From Aquatica leii (taxonomy: Eukaryota > Arthropoda > Insecta > Coleoptera > Lampyridae): a DNA stretch of 64,000 bases. The notes under the pieces were generated by a model. It saw nothing but the letters and a program-made list of their open reading frames with translations, had not been told where the DNA came from and ran no database searches. Shown here in pieces: positions 11,922 to 23,711 of this stretch; the first letter of the stretch is position 1; each line of letters starts with the position of its first letter. Position numbers and translations under genes: made by a program. The stretch lies in contig CM069433.1 of NCBI GenBank assembly GCA_035610365.1, positions 168,966,882 to 169,030,881 of the forward strand. The letters are read 5' to 3'.

Positions 11922-12064
11922 AAAATAGTATAAAACACACGTCATAGAATACGTTTCAATCACTCTACCGCTTCATAAACTCGCCGCTGCGCGGCTTGTG
12001 TATGAAACTCTGTCTCGTGATTGAAGCGCGTTCATTCTGTAAAGTGTTTTATTATACTATTCCA
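11922..12064. repeat. Imperfect ~140-bp palindrome (MITE-like)
   Basis: The left arm (AATAGTAT...AAAACAC, TTTCAATCAC, TTCATAAAC) is mirrored by GTGATTGAAGC and GTGTTTTATTATACTATT on the right, with a GC-rich centre CGCCGCTGCGCGGC near 11982-11995. The whole can fold into one long hairpin. No coding potential. Flanking duplication not resolved. Confidence 0.7.
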
Positions 12065-12419
12065 AATGAGAGTACGCAATAATACCATTTATTCGATCGA
12101 ATACGTAATACGTAACATGATAACATCAATTGTGTGAACTCAAACAAATCTAAATTTATTCATGTTTTAGCTTGAAATTTGGCTTGCAACGAGCCAACGA
12201 GCGAACAAGCGTTTTTTTCCTGTCTGAGCTTGCAATGTACGAAACTTTATATATTTAAGCGTTGCATCGGTCGCGATATCATTTGTTGCCTGATTCTCGA
12301 ATGGTAATTAACTTAGAGAAGTGAAAAGGTGCATGTGGTAAAAGATATCTGCTTTTGAAACTTTAGTTTTTTGTAGTTTGAAAGACTTTATAGTGATGTG
12401 TTTTGTGTTGTGAATTAAG

Positions 12420-12717
12420 GTGAGTTCAGGTAAAATTTATTTTTTATTTTAGATTTATTAAAACATTAAAATCCAAAAACTTGCATATCAAAAACCCATT
12501 TCTATTTGATTATATAAACATCATTGTTAATTGAAGTAAATTGAAACAGAAATAATTGATAAGCGCTAATATTACTATTTATAAAAATTTATAAATTTTG
12601 AAATAACTTGAAATAAGTAATGTTGAGAAAATACTTTCGAGTTTGAAACGTCAAAACATTTCCATTTTTCATGAATAATTTGTCATTTTGTTTACTGACG
12701 TATTAATTTTTTTACAG
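12420..12717 (+). other. Probable 5' UTR intron of hAT relic
   Basis: GTGAGT at 12420 and TTTTTTTACAG ending at 12717 give a good donor and acceptor. The putative start codon follows 8 bases later at 12726. This fits a leader intron in the transposase gene downstream. Confidence 0.5.
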
Positions 12718-12725
12718 TATACAGA

Positions 12726-15032
12726 ATGCCAGAAAAAAAGAAAAAATTGTCTGGATACGAAAATTTGCTGAATAAAAGAAAAAGAGAGGAAGAACTGGAA
12801 AACCATGTCAAAATTACGCATTTTTTTTCAAAACCCGACTCTACTTTGCCAAATATTAATAACAACAATAATACAGCTGAATCCCAATATTCTGAACCAG
12901 TACTTGAAAAAAGTATTAGCAGCAGACAAGAAATTGATCTTCTAGAAAGCAATCCATCAACATCTCGAAGTTCCGCTGATAATAAGAAATCATCATTTTC
13001 AAAAATTACCAGAACGGAAAGTCAACTTTCGATAGATGCACTATAGCCAAATAAATTACGTTCTAATAATACTCAAGAATTAGTAGAACGTGGCCCTGCT
13101 CATTATCAAATAAAAAAGGATATTTATCAGAGAAATAGTTCGGAAAGTTCAGAGCGATTTCCAATAGTTACTTTTTTAGAATTTAAACGAACAAAAAAAA
13201 ATTGAGCGCTTTTTGTTGTTGTATTCCGAAACAAGAAATTCACTTTACTGCTTCTGTTGCAAAATTTTTAATGACAGCGATTTGAAATCTGTTCGCCTTA
13301 GTGATGAATCTGGTTACAATGACTGACAGCATTTAAGTGAACATTTAAACATTCATGAAAAGCGCAAGTTACATATCGAAAATGCAAGATCTTTGTAACC
13401 GTTTTAATAAAAATGAAATAATTGATTCTGAAATTCAAAATGTAATAAACAGAGAAACTAAACACTGGCAAGCTGTTATAGAAAGAATTTTCTACGTGAT
13501 TCAGTTTTTAGGTCAGCAAAATGTAGCTTTTCGTGGAAGTAGTAATAAGTTGTTTGAGAAAAACAATGATAACTTTTTAAAATGCATGGAAATGATTTCC
13601 AAATTCGACCCGAGTATGTCAGAACATACAAAACGCTCTCAAATAAAAGATCACAAAAACTATCTCAGGGATAAAATACAAAATGAGGTAGTCAACTTGA
13701 TCGGTGAAAATATCCAATCCAAAATTTTGAAACTAAGTAAAAAGGCAAAATTTTATTCCATATTATTAGACTGCACTTCTGACTCTAGTCACTAAGAACA
13801 AATTTCAGTTTGTATAAGATTTGTTAATTTAAAGAGCACGGGAATTAGTATAGAAAATCATTTTTTATTATTTTGTCCTATAGATGATATGTCGGATGAA
13901 AGCTTGACAAAATTTCTTTTGTCGGCGTTAGAGAAAGAAGGCTTAAATATCAACAATTTGCGGGGTAATGGTTCTCGTAACCCTGACACCGCAAATATGC
14001 GTGGTAGGCATAATAGTATATATAAATTTTTGGATCCTAATCCGCGATCTGCGAGCTTTTTTTGGTCCTTGTTGCAATCATACCCTAAATTTAGTCGTCA
14101 ATGGAATGCTTTGAGCATCCATTTTTTTTCTTTAGTTCAAGAACTGTTTGTATTTTTTCAGCTTTTACTAAACGCTGGTTAATTCTGAAATCTAATTTAT
14201 CTAATGTAACAAATTTAACATTATAACGTTTATCGGATACCCGATGATCTAGTAGAATAGATGCAATAGCTTCTTTAAGGTCTATGATGCTCTGTTTGAA
14301 ATAAGCAAAGGAAACTTTAAAAATAATGTAAAAAATTTGATTGCATCGTTGGCCAAAAAATTGCAAAATTTTGAGTTCATTTGCATTCTTATATTGTGGT
14401 ATAATATTTTAAGTAAAGTAAACATTCTTAGTAAAATTATTCAAAAACCGAACTTTGATGTTGCTCAGTGTTGTAATCATTTAAATAATTTGAATAATTT
14501 TTTGAAAGCTTATCGCTTCGATAAATGTTTTAATGATCTATTGATTGATGCTAAAGAAATAGCATCCAGCTTAGACATAGAACCTAAATTCAATAAAACA
14601 AAGAGGTCTAAGACCGCGAAAAATAAAAAAAAATATTTTGATTATGAATGTGACGATGAACCGCGATCCAAGACAAAACTTTAATGTTCAAAGTTGATTG
14701 TTTTTTAATGCTCTAGATGTAATCATAACATCAGTAGATGCGAGTTTCCGATTACTTTCTTCTTGCTCTAATAATTTCGCGTTTTTTATAGAGTATTGAA
14801 AAATTTAAAAATTATTCTGAAAACGAACAATTAGAATTATGTCAACACGTTGAAAATTTATTAAACGAGAAACTCGCAATGAACGAGACATAACTGATGT
14901 GGAACTTGTGAAAGAATTGCAATATTTACAAAGGTTTGATGAAAAAGTTATTACGTCTGCAGAAGAAACTTTAAATTATATAACAATTAACAACTTAGTG
15001 GATTCTTTTCCTAATACGAGCATAATACTGTA
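12726..15032 (+). pseudogene. hAT transposase relic, ZMYM1/DUF4371-like
   Basis: The first frame (12726-13046) encodes a basic, Ser/Asn-rich leader. A second region (about 13218-13350) has SETRNSLYCFCCKIF and DWQHLSEHLNIHE, a TTF-type zinc finger. The frame at 13355-13795 matches the DUF4371 region (FLGQQNVAFRG, SKKAKFYSILLDCTSD). The next holds LTKFLLSALEKEGLN and NMRGRHNSIYKFL. A frame-shifted block keeps RLSDTR. The C-terminal piece reads TLNYITINNLVDSFPNTSI and stops at 15033, just before the usual hAT dimerisation motif. Several stops and frameshifts make it non-functional. In the intact family the protein moves hAT elements. The abrupt 3' end suggests truncation by the neighbouring gypsy-like sequence. 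Confidence 0.85.
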
Positions 15033-15316
15033 GCAAATTTTATTATTAAAACTAATTTATTTAAACGACTAAAAATATTTTTACTTATACTAGAAATATG
15101 TACACTTTTAAATTAACCGAACTAATTAAATGTAATAATATTTAATGAAAACACTTACACTAATTTATGTATAACACTATCACTTCCACGAAGATAAGAT
15201 AAGGTCCGCGGGTAGCTTCACACACTTGTTTACACTAAAATCACGTACCAGATTATTCAGCGTAGGTTTATCTCACACGCGTTAACGACTTATTTATTTA
15301 AACTTGAGTAATCTTC
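15033..15316 (-). mobile_element. Possible LTR next to gypsy integrase fragment
   Basis: On the minus strand the sequence after the integrase stop starts TGTTAAGAAG (from about 15320) and ends GCTACA at 15033, where it meets the truncated hAT gene. TG...CA ends and the position directly after the pol stop suggest a short 3' LTR of about 288 bp. No second copy is present for comparison, so this is tentative. Confidence 0.35.
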
Positions 15317-15667
15317 TTAACACTGCTGTATTCGCATTACGGCAATAACTGACCTACGGTTTGTTTCGTCGGTATATATACACATTTTGAAAATCATTCT
15401 CGAGTGTTCCATATCTTTCGATATACTTTCTAGAAGATGGATAACGACCTCGAGAAGGATCTCCCGCCCAACGTTGACGAAATATGGGATTAGCTTAGTA
15501 GATTCATGCCTAGGCGTTCGGATAGCACAAGTTACTTTCTGAAGTTGTTCGTTCCACCGGCGATGGTTGTCTGAAATGTATGACCTCAGCATGGTGTGAA
15601 TCACTTTTCGCGTTTGTTCTACCGCGTTGGATTGAGCGTGGTAATGTGCTGTATAAGCAATCTTCAC
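15317..15667 (-). pseudogene. Gypsy-type integrase fragment
   Basis: A 116-codon minus-strand frame reads KIAYTAHYHAQSNAVEQTRK, then NHRRWNEQLQKVTCAIRT, then PYFVNVGREI. This is the end of the integrase catalytic core of Ty3/gypsy pol, with the region of the third acidic residue (usually Glu in a N-x-x-E-R context) reading NAVEQTRK. Integrase would insert the cDNA into chromosomes. The rest of pol and gag is missing. Upstream sequence on the minus strand switches within about 30 bp to unrelated LTR-like DNA. Confidence 0.8.
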
Positions 15668-15939
15668 GTTAAAGAAAAAAGGTATGAACCACTAAGATCC
15701 TCCAGCTTACAACCACGCTATATTTCACCACACGCTCTTACTTTGCCTAAAACCACAAAGATAGTATTTTAAAAATGTATTTCCTTCATATGGTGATAAG
15801 CCTTATCACGACTTTTTAAAAATGCATTAAAAGTTAATAATTGCAGGCAACCCACACTGCTCATACGCGATAAGGATAACTCGACTAAAGGGATTCGATA
15901 GTACGAGAAAACCAACTCGTTACAGAATTTCCTAAAATT

Positions 15940-18282
15940 TGTTGAAATAAACAATGACATACATATGATGTTATCATAAATAAGTTCCCTTTGGTTTATG
16001 CGATCTATGAGAAAAAAACCAAATACGCCAAGTTTCCCCTAAATTAATATAGATATTTTAGTAAGTAGTACAATTGTAGTAGGTAGTTAATTGACACAAA
16101 ACAATATCTTTAATCAACATAGATGTAACACCCTTTTTGTTACTGTAACGTGTAAATTTCAACGGCGAGTCAAAATCCGCCTGAGAGTTAGGCAACTTAC
16201 AGTAATACCTTTGGCCTCGAGTCGTAGTTCGAAATCACACCTATGAGGGCGCGCGAAGGTTGTTAGTCGTCGACAAATTAATTCATTTCTATGCTGTCTT
16301 TGGGTCGATTAACAACAGGGGAAGATCGGAGAGGTGAGATAAATGGAATTTCTTTTCATCTGGTAACATCTACTACACCGACGTTTATTTTAGCGTTTTG
16401 AAAATAAATCCGATTAAACCTCCGGTGCAAATAAAATCAGCACAATGTATTGTGGGCGGCCAAACGCATAAAGCGGGTTAGTATCCTCACACGTGTTAGT
16501 AATGGAGGCAAACCAACTAATCTTCACAATTTTTAGCTTCTTTGTGTCTCTTCTTTTCCTTTTACGTTGCGGTTGATGGTAATGTGGATTCTGGATGCTC
16601 GATCTTTGCTTCTGACGTCTTCGTCCGTCGTTCTGAATTACATCTTCGTATACTTGTATCTATAATCCGAGGGAAATGGTGAACGCACTAAAACAGTTCG
16701 GATTGTCGACAAAATAAGGAGAACTACTACGGTGTACTCGAGGTATTTATGACACCTTTATCTTGGAGTCGCGGGAGACTCGCTGTCGACCTTATTTCGG
16801 CCGGACGCTGTAGCCTTCGATTGTCAGCGGCCGCGGTGCGTGCTTAATGAACGCGGGATCGTGTTCTTGTCGACATTTTGTGATGTATTTAGACTAAGAT
16901 TGATACCACCGATATACAAATGAATGCGGAAGTGAGAGACGACGTCGAGTGAAATTGTTTAATTGCTTATTTTAATTACCGGCTTTAAGTAAAATTAAAA
17001 TTGTATAAAATTATCTTATCAGCGTAATGTTCACGTGTCTTTATAATTTGTCGGAGTAATGTTAATATCACCTAACGTAAAACTTTATTGTGTGTAATAT
17101 TTTGATAGTAATAATTCATTCAATGCTTTATCTTGTAATGGTCGAGTCATTACAATTATTTATTGTAACTTCCCAGTCATATCTGCGTCATATACAGTAG
17201 TTATAAATTTTATCAAGGGTAGAATTTTGGGAGCTATCCGTCTCTCTGAAACTAATTTATTATTATTATTATTATTACCGGTTATTCGACGCTTGATCAA
17301 GTTGTCACCTGGCGGTACCTTAATTAGCGGGAACGCGCTTATCTATTAATCATAGCTACCGTAGCCGCGGTAATATTTAGCTACGTAATCTGATTTAGCT
17401 TCTGTGGCTTCCAAACTCTATTTTTGTGACTTTTGTATTTATATGTAATTGATATATGTGCTTAATAATTTTTTTCTCTTGTGGGGGAGTATATAAATAA
17501 TTGCTAGGGATTTTACCAGTGGCGTAACCGTCGAGGAGTTGTGTTTCTTCCGTTCGGAAGGAGGTTATGAATCATTTATTAAAATAAATGGTTATTGTTA
17601 TTACGAAATATGTTTTCTTTTGGGGGACTTCGGGTCTAGGCTTTCCTTTTCTCCTACCTAGACCATAATTTCTGCGATACAACAGTTCGAGAGAAGGTGG
17701 CGCACTTGGGCATTTAGCTTACCGGAACTAATTGAGTATCTTACGATTTTCTTTAACCCGACGACCATCTGCGGCGAGGCTAGCCAAAAAGGTAAGCGAT
17801 AACATCTGGTTAATTACGTTGAAGTGATACTATTCTTCATTCTTTATTTCTTTCTCCACCTTTCCCCATTAGATCACAATAAATATTGTAACATTACATC
17901 GAACATTGTGACGTCATCACAGAAATTTATTCTCATATCAATTAACAGGTGTTAATATCTCCGCATTAATAGAATGCTTGTGGGTATCCAAAATTTGCTA
18001 AGGAAAATTACTACAAAATCAAATTAAATCACAAAAATAGAACCAATTGTTACCCCAGGAAGGTTTTCACAAAAGCAGCGAAAATACTACACCCCTTTAT
18101 CGCGTATATGCGTGTGAGCATTTGAAAATGAAAGCCTCGCCGGGTGTGTATTTTAGATCATTACCGTACCACAGACAACGGAAAATGGTTTTACCTCAGT
18201 TGACAGCCGCCACTCGATGTATCAAAAAGTGGGCAAAACTAATACAGTACAAAAGTCACACCAAAACACATTTAACATAACA
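15940..18282. mobile_element. LTR family 3, copy A, interrupted
   Basis: The pieces 15940-16123 and 17874-18282 together are colinear with 26030-26065 plus 27172-27659. Shared words include TTATCATAAATAA, AAACCAAATACGCCAAG, TAATATCTCCGCA, GTGGGTATCCA, AAAGTGGGC and the end TTTAACATAACA. The shared end at 18282 gives TGTTATG on the minus strand. The copy is split by a second LTR (16124-17869) flanked by TAGA. Its left limit near the integrase fragment is uncertain because similarity fades. A 77-codon plus-strand frame inside (18047-18280) is not conserved in the other copy and is not a gene. Confidence 0.7.
16124..17869. mobile_element. LTR family 2, copy A, inserted in family 3 LTR
   Basis: The sequence begins TGTAACACCC and ends CCCCAT, with TAGA on both sides (16120-16123, 17870-17873). 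Joining the flanks recreates sequence colinear with the unoccupied copy at 27172-27659, which supports a real insertion. Its last ~350 bp match 35476-35777 (CCAGTGGCGTAAC, GGGTCTAGG, TTGGGCATTTAGCTTACC, GCTAGCC, CCCCAT). There is an (ATT)n run at 17260-17277. The end CCCCAT rather than CCCCA is one base off the TG...CA rule. No coding region. Confidence 0.65.
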
Positions 18283-19349
18283 GTGTTAAATTAGTAGTTC
18301 CAGAAGAACGCAAAGATAGTCTATGATTAAATTTTTCTGATTATTTAACCTGACCAATATAAATATGTTAAAGATTTTTCAACTCAACAGACATAAAAAA
18401 TGATGCGGAGTACATAGCAAAAATTATAAGGAAAATGTGTGCCCTTAACTAAACAATTTCTGCTACGTACAATAGATGCCAAGCATCTTAGCTCATAAAC
18501 AGTACACATGAACGTAAATTATTTTAATTCTTTGTTGTTAGTGAAATTATTTAAAGTTAGGGTAAATATTGATTGCAATAGACAAGTAAAGATATACATA
18601 TATACTTATTCATATCAAGACGCCATAAAAGCAAATATATTTAATCATTTTATAACATTTAAATGTTTCAATTTTCTTTACCAAAAAATGTTTATTGGGC
18701 AAAAGTAACAATTGTTAGTAAAATCCATCATACGCATATATTTTTTTTGGTACATTTTAATAGCTCTTTTAATGTTAAGGGACAGCTCTTAATAATATGT
18801 GAAGTGCGTGTTTATTGTTCGCATGGACGAGTTATTGACATGCGGTTATAACATAGTGTAAAAAATACATTTTAAATCATAGAAAGCTGTAGTTGATTGA
18901 ACCACATGTGACATGTTTGTTATGAATTAGCATTAACTCGTTCTAATACCTCAAATTTGTTGTCAAACTTATCAAGCACATACTTTTACACCCTGTACAA
19001 AAATAGAATAACGATTAATGAGAAACAATTTAAAACACAATAATTCATTTGCTGCTAAATACATAAACTTGTACGTACTAAGTATTAAAACGTTTAATAT
19101 GTAAACGTAAAATGTTAATGCAATAAACATTTAAATAAGGTTCTTAAGAAAACCATTTAGTGAATTTAATTTGCCTAACAACGGTTTTAGTGTAGTAGAT
19201 ACGCTATATTTGACTTTTAAATTAATTAAATGTACACATAAATTTTTAAACTTAACGATACTTCTAACAGTAGAATTATTCTATAAGAAATAAGGTAACA
19301 ATTACAGGTCAAATAAAACAATAATGTGTTAATCAAATTTATTTTTGTA
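18283..19349. other. No recognisable feature
   Basis: AT-rich DNA with short chance frames only. No similarity to the other repeats of the window was noticed until about 19350. Confidence 0.4.
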
Positions 19350-20155
19350 TAGTTGAATTCTTTGCAGTTCAAAATTTAACTGACGTACATGAAATCTTTG
19401 AGCATCTGTATATATGTATAATTATCAACGTTTCGTGTTATACTTTATAAATGTAAATTTATTTGCTATTGGAATGTAAAAGTTAGGCCGACAAGTCTAA
19501 TTCTTTGTACTGTAAGGCTTAATTTTAAATTTTATTCTCGCTCGAGCCCATACGTTAAATTTTTAATAGTACTCCTATGGACATTTTATGTTAAATAGCA
19601 ATCTCCTAAATGTTGAAAAATACATCATGCGCAACATGCACTTGTTCTTTCTTCTAAATTGTGCCGTTCGTTAAAAGCACACGTTGTTGAAAGCTCTTAA
19701 ACATTCTTAATATAATTAAAAAAGGTATGCATTTATAGAATTTATTGTAATTTCGTTGTATCGTTAACAGCTTGAAGATTTGGTGATCGAATATCGTTTG
19801 GATCGCATATTGATTGTCGAAAATTGAAATAGAACATGATTTGTCTAATAGAAGTAAAATGGCGTCATGAATTCGTAGTGTCGATTCAATAATCGTATTT
19901 GAAATTTGGGAGTCGTTTTTATCGCTACAAATCGTTCGTTATCATAGTTGAAGGATTTACATTTACTGGAGTCTACAGATTTGTAATATTCCTTTGGTAT
20001 CGTATTGTCAAAAAGGAAATCTTTTCAAATTTGACATTGTACAACCACTGCATACAGAGGTATGAATTTCGTTAGTTGGATAAGTTTCGAAGTATGCACA
20101 TTAATTGCATTTCTTCACCATCGCTTTAGTTATCGTTAATTGATAATTAACAAAT

Positions 20156-20330
20156 AAGCCTTCGTTGTAAAACAAACCAATTTGCCAAATTAGTAATAAT
20201 ATTAAAGCCTTTGTTGTAAAACAGAGCATTCGCAAAATTCGTAAGAATAAGAAAGCCTTTGTCGAAAACAAAGCAATTTGCCGTATCGTTATCACATTTT
20301 GGCTTTAGTTGTAAGGCAAAGCATCGTTAT
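20156..20330. repeat. Degenerate repeats of AAGCCTTTGTTGTAAAAC type
   Basis: Four diverged units start near 20156, 20214, 20252 and 20301, each with AAGCC or GGCTT followed by TTNGTTGTAAAACA and a GCAATTTGCC-like tail. Spacing varies from 38 to 58 bp. Similar GTTGTAAAG words occur at 41090-41150. Confidence 0.6.
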
Positions 20331-20632
20331 TTTGATAGCTCAGATTTTGTTGATAGATTGTATAAATTGAAAAATGATTTTGTATAAATTAGTATCATCG
20401 TAACTGTTGTAAATAATTTAATTCATAAGATTGTGAAAGACAGATCTGATTTTATTTTGAAATCAAAAGATTAAGTATTAGTTCATTTTTTACAATGATA
20501 TTTATTTTATTGCATTGTATATGCACTTGTAAATTATATTTAAGTACATATTTGAATATCGTTTATGACATTTCTTTTGTTTGATTATCTGTTACTCGAA
20601 CATGCAAATTCCCCTATAACTAGTTCAGAAGT

Positions 20633-23277
20633 GGTCTCCGGTCATTTCCCCACCGAAAAAATCCCGCCGGTCAATTTCCCGCTGGAAAATTGTTCGCCTG
20701 GTAAAAATCCCATGCGGTGAAATGTTCGCTGGTAAAATGCCCGCCATGACGAAGTCCCATCGGTCATTTGCCCGCCGTTGTAGGTAAAATAATTCCCCCG
20801 ATATTCTCCTATGTTCGTGATAAAGATGTACTTACATTTGTACGTTATGTTTTATGTTATAGTTTCCTTATGCTTGTATATTTAGAAGATAGAGGTAATC
20901 ATTTCAAATTTCAATTTTTTTTGCTTGTTTTTGCAAATAAGGCGCATTTATTATTTATAAGTATCTCGTGAATGTGACTTTATAATTCTTATAGACATCA
21001 TTAAAGCATCTTTATATTAATGAAAAAATTAAAATGTCATTAGTTAACAATATGTGCAATAATTATCCGGATAGGGTGAATTATTGCCATTATTGCTAAT
21101 GGGGTTTTCAGAATTCCTTGCATACTTATTAATGTGCAAGAAAATGATTCATTAAAATAATTAATTATCAATATGACCATTCAACGTTATTAGTACACAA
21201 TAAAAGTTATATATAAGAAATTCTTAAATCTGAGCTCATTCATTTAGTTAATCAATTTAGCTGAATATGGTTACAGTTATCAAGTGCTGTTATTGCGATG
21301 GTACTCAAATTTGTGAAAACACAAAAGGTTAAATTAAATTATTTTTAAATACCGTTCTCAACGGTTAAATTTTGGTTAATTTTTTTCTTATATGTAAACA
21401 GTCAAGCTTTAATTTATTGTGAAAACTTTAAAGTCCAGTCTACAATCTGCTTGCGATGTCACTAGTTGTGGATATTATTATTTGTATCGTTTTTTATTCT
21501 GTTAGTTGAGGGAGGATACTTATTTGAAAAGGACAAAACTACTGATGATGGGCGTGTTATTTGGAAATGTATTGAAGTTAAAAAGAGAAAATGTCTAGCA
21601 CGACGTCATACATTACAGAATGAAATAGTGAAGTCACTTAATGAACGTAATCATGTCCCAGACGTTGCTGCCACAGAAGCAAGAAAAACATTGTTATCTA
21701 GTAAAGAGCGCGCAAAGGTTAGCAGAGATGGTGGTTACGCGGTTATTTCTGAAGGAGTATCTGGGGTAGCTGAGCCTATACAAGCGAAGTTGCCCAATAT
21801 TGAATGTATAAAACGCACTATTCGACGACAACAGCAAGTGCAAGGACACTATCCAGCAAACCCTAACTCACTGCGAGAACTCAATATCCCTGAAGGTATG
21901 TGTCGTATAAGTGTGAATGGTCAAGAAAAACAATTTTTTCTGTACGACAACGGAGTGGCCAACGATAACAGAATATTAATTTTTGGAACTCAAAAAAACT
22001 TAGAATTTCTCGGAAGGTAAGTCTGCCACGTCTCTAATTTAGTTCAAATTCAATATAATCTCAAAATTACAGTCCTACTTTATTTGTGTTAATACTCATA
22101 ATTTACAGCTCTGACCATTGATATGCGGATGGCAGCTTTAAAACGACACTGCCACTTTTTTCGCAAGTGTACACCATTGACGGGGTGAAGTTTAATAATT
22201 GCATACCGTTCGTTTTTGTATTACTCACTGGAAAAACTGAATTAATATTATTGAACATTAAAAAAAATAAAATCTAATTTGCAACCTATCACTATTAAAC
22301 GATGGACTTCGAACGTGCCGCAATGAATGCTTTTGAAACTGAATTCCCAGACGTGTCAACTAGAGGTGAGATTTAAAAAATCCATAAATTGTTGTTTGGT
22401 CCTAATTTTGCAGTATTTTAAAACAGGTTGCTTCTTTCACTTGAGTCAATGCATTTAGAGAAAAGTGCAGGGAAATGGAAAGGCAGCAAGATACGCTAAT
22501 GATGCTGTATTTGCTCTTCAGGTAAAGATGTTGAGTGCCTTAGCTTTTCTGTCAACTCAAGATGTTATTCCCGGCTTTGAAGAACTGACTGATAGGCAAT
22601 ATAACATAAATGATGATGGCCTACAATCTATAAGTGATTATTTTGAAGATGTTTGGATTGGTCGCCTGAATAGACGTTTTCGGAGACCGGCTTTATTTCC
22701 AGCCATATTATGGAATTGCCATGAAGCAACAGAAAATGACCTTCCTCGAACAAATAACTCTGTGGAAGGCTGGCATCGGCGGTTTGCGGAACTTGTATCT
22801 GCTCAACATCGAACTATATGGAAATTTATAGAAAGTATTAAAAAAAAACAACATATGAACAAAGTAGTCATCACGCAATTCAATCAAAGCAGAGATGGAC
22901 CACCGCAAAAAAAAGTATATCGTGATATAAATGTTAGAATTAAAAATTATACGGCTAGGTACGATGCTAATGATAAATTAACGTTTTTAAGGGGAATCGC
23001 CTATAATTGAAGCTTAAATTACAATGTTTACAGGCATGCATATGTATTTAAACATAATAAAATTTATTATTATTAAAGATCTTCCTTTCTAGACGCGTAT
23101 TATGTTCATTTATTCACGACGGTGGTTGGCGGGAAATTTACCGACCGGATTTCGTCACGGCGCCGGCGGCTATTTCACCAACGAACATTTCCCCGCGCGG
23201 GGTTTTTACAAGGTGAACAATTTTCCGACGGGCAAATGACCGGCGGGATTCTTTCGGCAGGAAAATGACCGTGTATC
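20633..23277 (+). mobile_element. MULE DNA transposon with 9-bp target duplication
   Basis: A 2,645-bp element with inverted ends of about 150 bp (20633-20785 and about 23115-23277; CGGTCATTT against AAATGACCG and several ATTTNCCCGCCGG-type words) is flanked by TTCAGAAGT on both sides (20624-20632, 23278-23286). A 9-bp duplication and long inverted ends are typical of Mutator-like elements. Inside is a FLYWCH/MULE transposase gene. The ends are far more GC-rich than the surroundings. The perfect duplication makes it one of the younger insertions here, although the gene already has a stop. Confidence 0.93.
21267..23010 (+). pseudogene. MULE transposase with FLYWCH-like finger
   Basis: A possible first exon (ATG 21267; MVTVIKCCYCDGTQIC) precedes an acceptor at about 21505. 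The main frame (to 22020) has a FLYWCH-like finger (GGYLFEKDKT, VIWKCIEVKKRKCLARRHT) and a linker ending NLEFLGR. The MULE catalytic part follows in another frame near 22117: YADGSFKTTLPLFSQVYTI with the first Asp, then TMDFERAAMNAFETEFP near 22301. A GT-AG intron lies at about 22361-22427, and FFHLSQCI is followed by TAG at 22459 where Trp is expected. The last frame (22465-23010) carries the C-terminal TNNSVEGWHRRF motif. Intact proteins of this kind mobilise MULEs. The stop and broken splicing frames make this copy defective. Confidence 0.85.
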
Positions 23278-23711
23278 TTCAGAAGTCCAATAATTAAAGT
23301 TGTTTAAATCGTTTTGTTTTTATATCGTAATATTCTAACGATATTATTGTTAGTATCGGTTATAGTACCACGTGTTGTCCAACCGAAAGGGTACTTGCTT
23401 CAACAATTATCGGCTGTGATATCAACCTACGTTCTAGCGTTTGATCGCATTGATGTAAACTTCTAATTTCTCTTTTCTAACCTATCTTTCTGTGATAAAA
23501 CAAATATACTCGTTGTTACAACCTGTGTTTTTGTTATTTGTTCCCTTTCAGCTTTGGTTAGGTTTAAACGGTATCTGTGATCAAAATCTTTCACCGTTTT
23601 GGCGCCTTTTGAACTTGTTTTACAATTTAACACCTCAAAACTTACGACCCAATCACCGAATCAATCTGAGTTAGTCGCTGTGCGTTAAGTTACGAGATAA
23701 TTTTCGTAACA

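Larger units (their letters stand above)
19511..23364. mobile_element. LTR-like insertion with GTAC duplication, hosts MULE
   Basis: The element begins TGTAAGGC and ends CGGTTATA, bounded by GTAC at 19507-19510 and 23365-23368. Copy B of the host LTR has a single TTTGTAC followed by GACGT at this point, which is the unoccupied site. Without the MULE inside it is about 1.2 kb. The terminal TA instead of CA is probably a mutation. It contains degenerate internal repeats at 20156-20330 and no coding region of its own. Confidence 0.75.
19350..23711. mobile_element. LTR family 3, copy C, twice interrupted
   Basis: The pieces 19350-19510 and 23365-23711 together match the reverse complement of 25540-26055. 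Shared words include AAATGTAAATTTATT, GGAATGTAAAAGTTAG, ATATACTCGTTGTTACAACC, AAACGGTATCT, CACCGTTTTGGCGC and the end GTAACA at 23711. The two pieces join in register at GTAC, where a younger element (19511-23364) is inserted. The beginning of this copy is not found, so it is a truncated LTR lying inverted to copy B. Confidence 0.8.

Noticed and set aside
18047-18280. 77-codon frame with some basic residues
   Set aside because: Lies in family 3 LTR; the aligned copy at 27420-27655 has stops in this frame.
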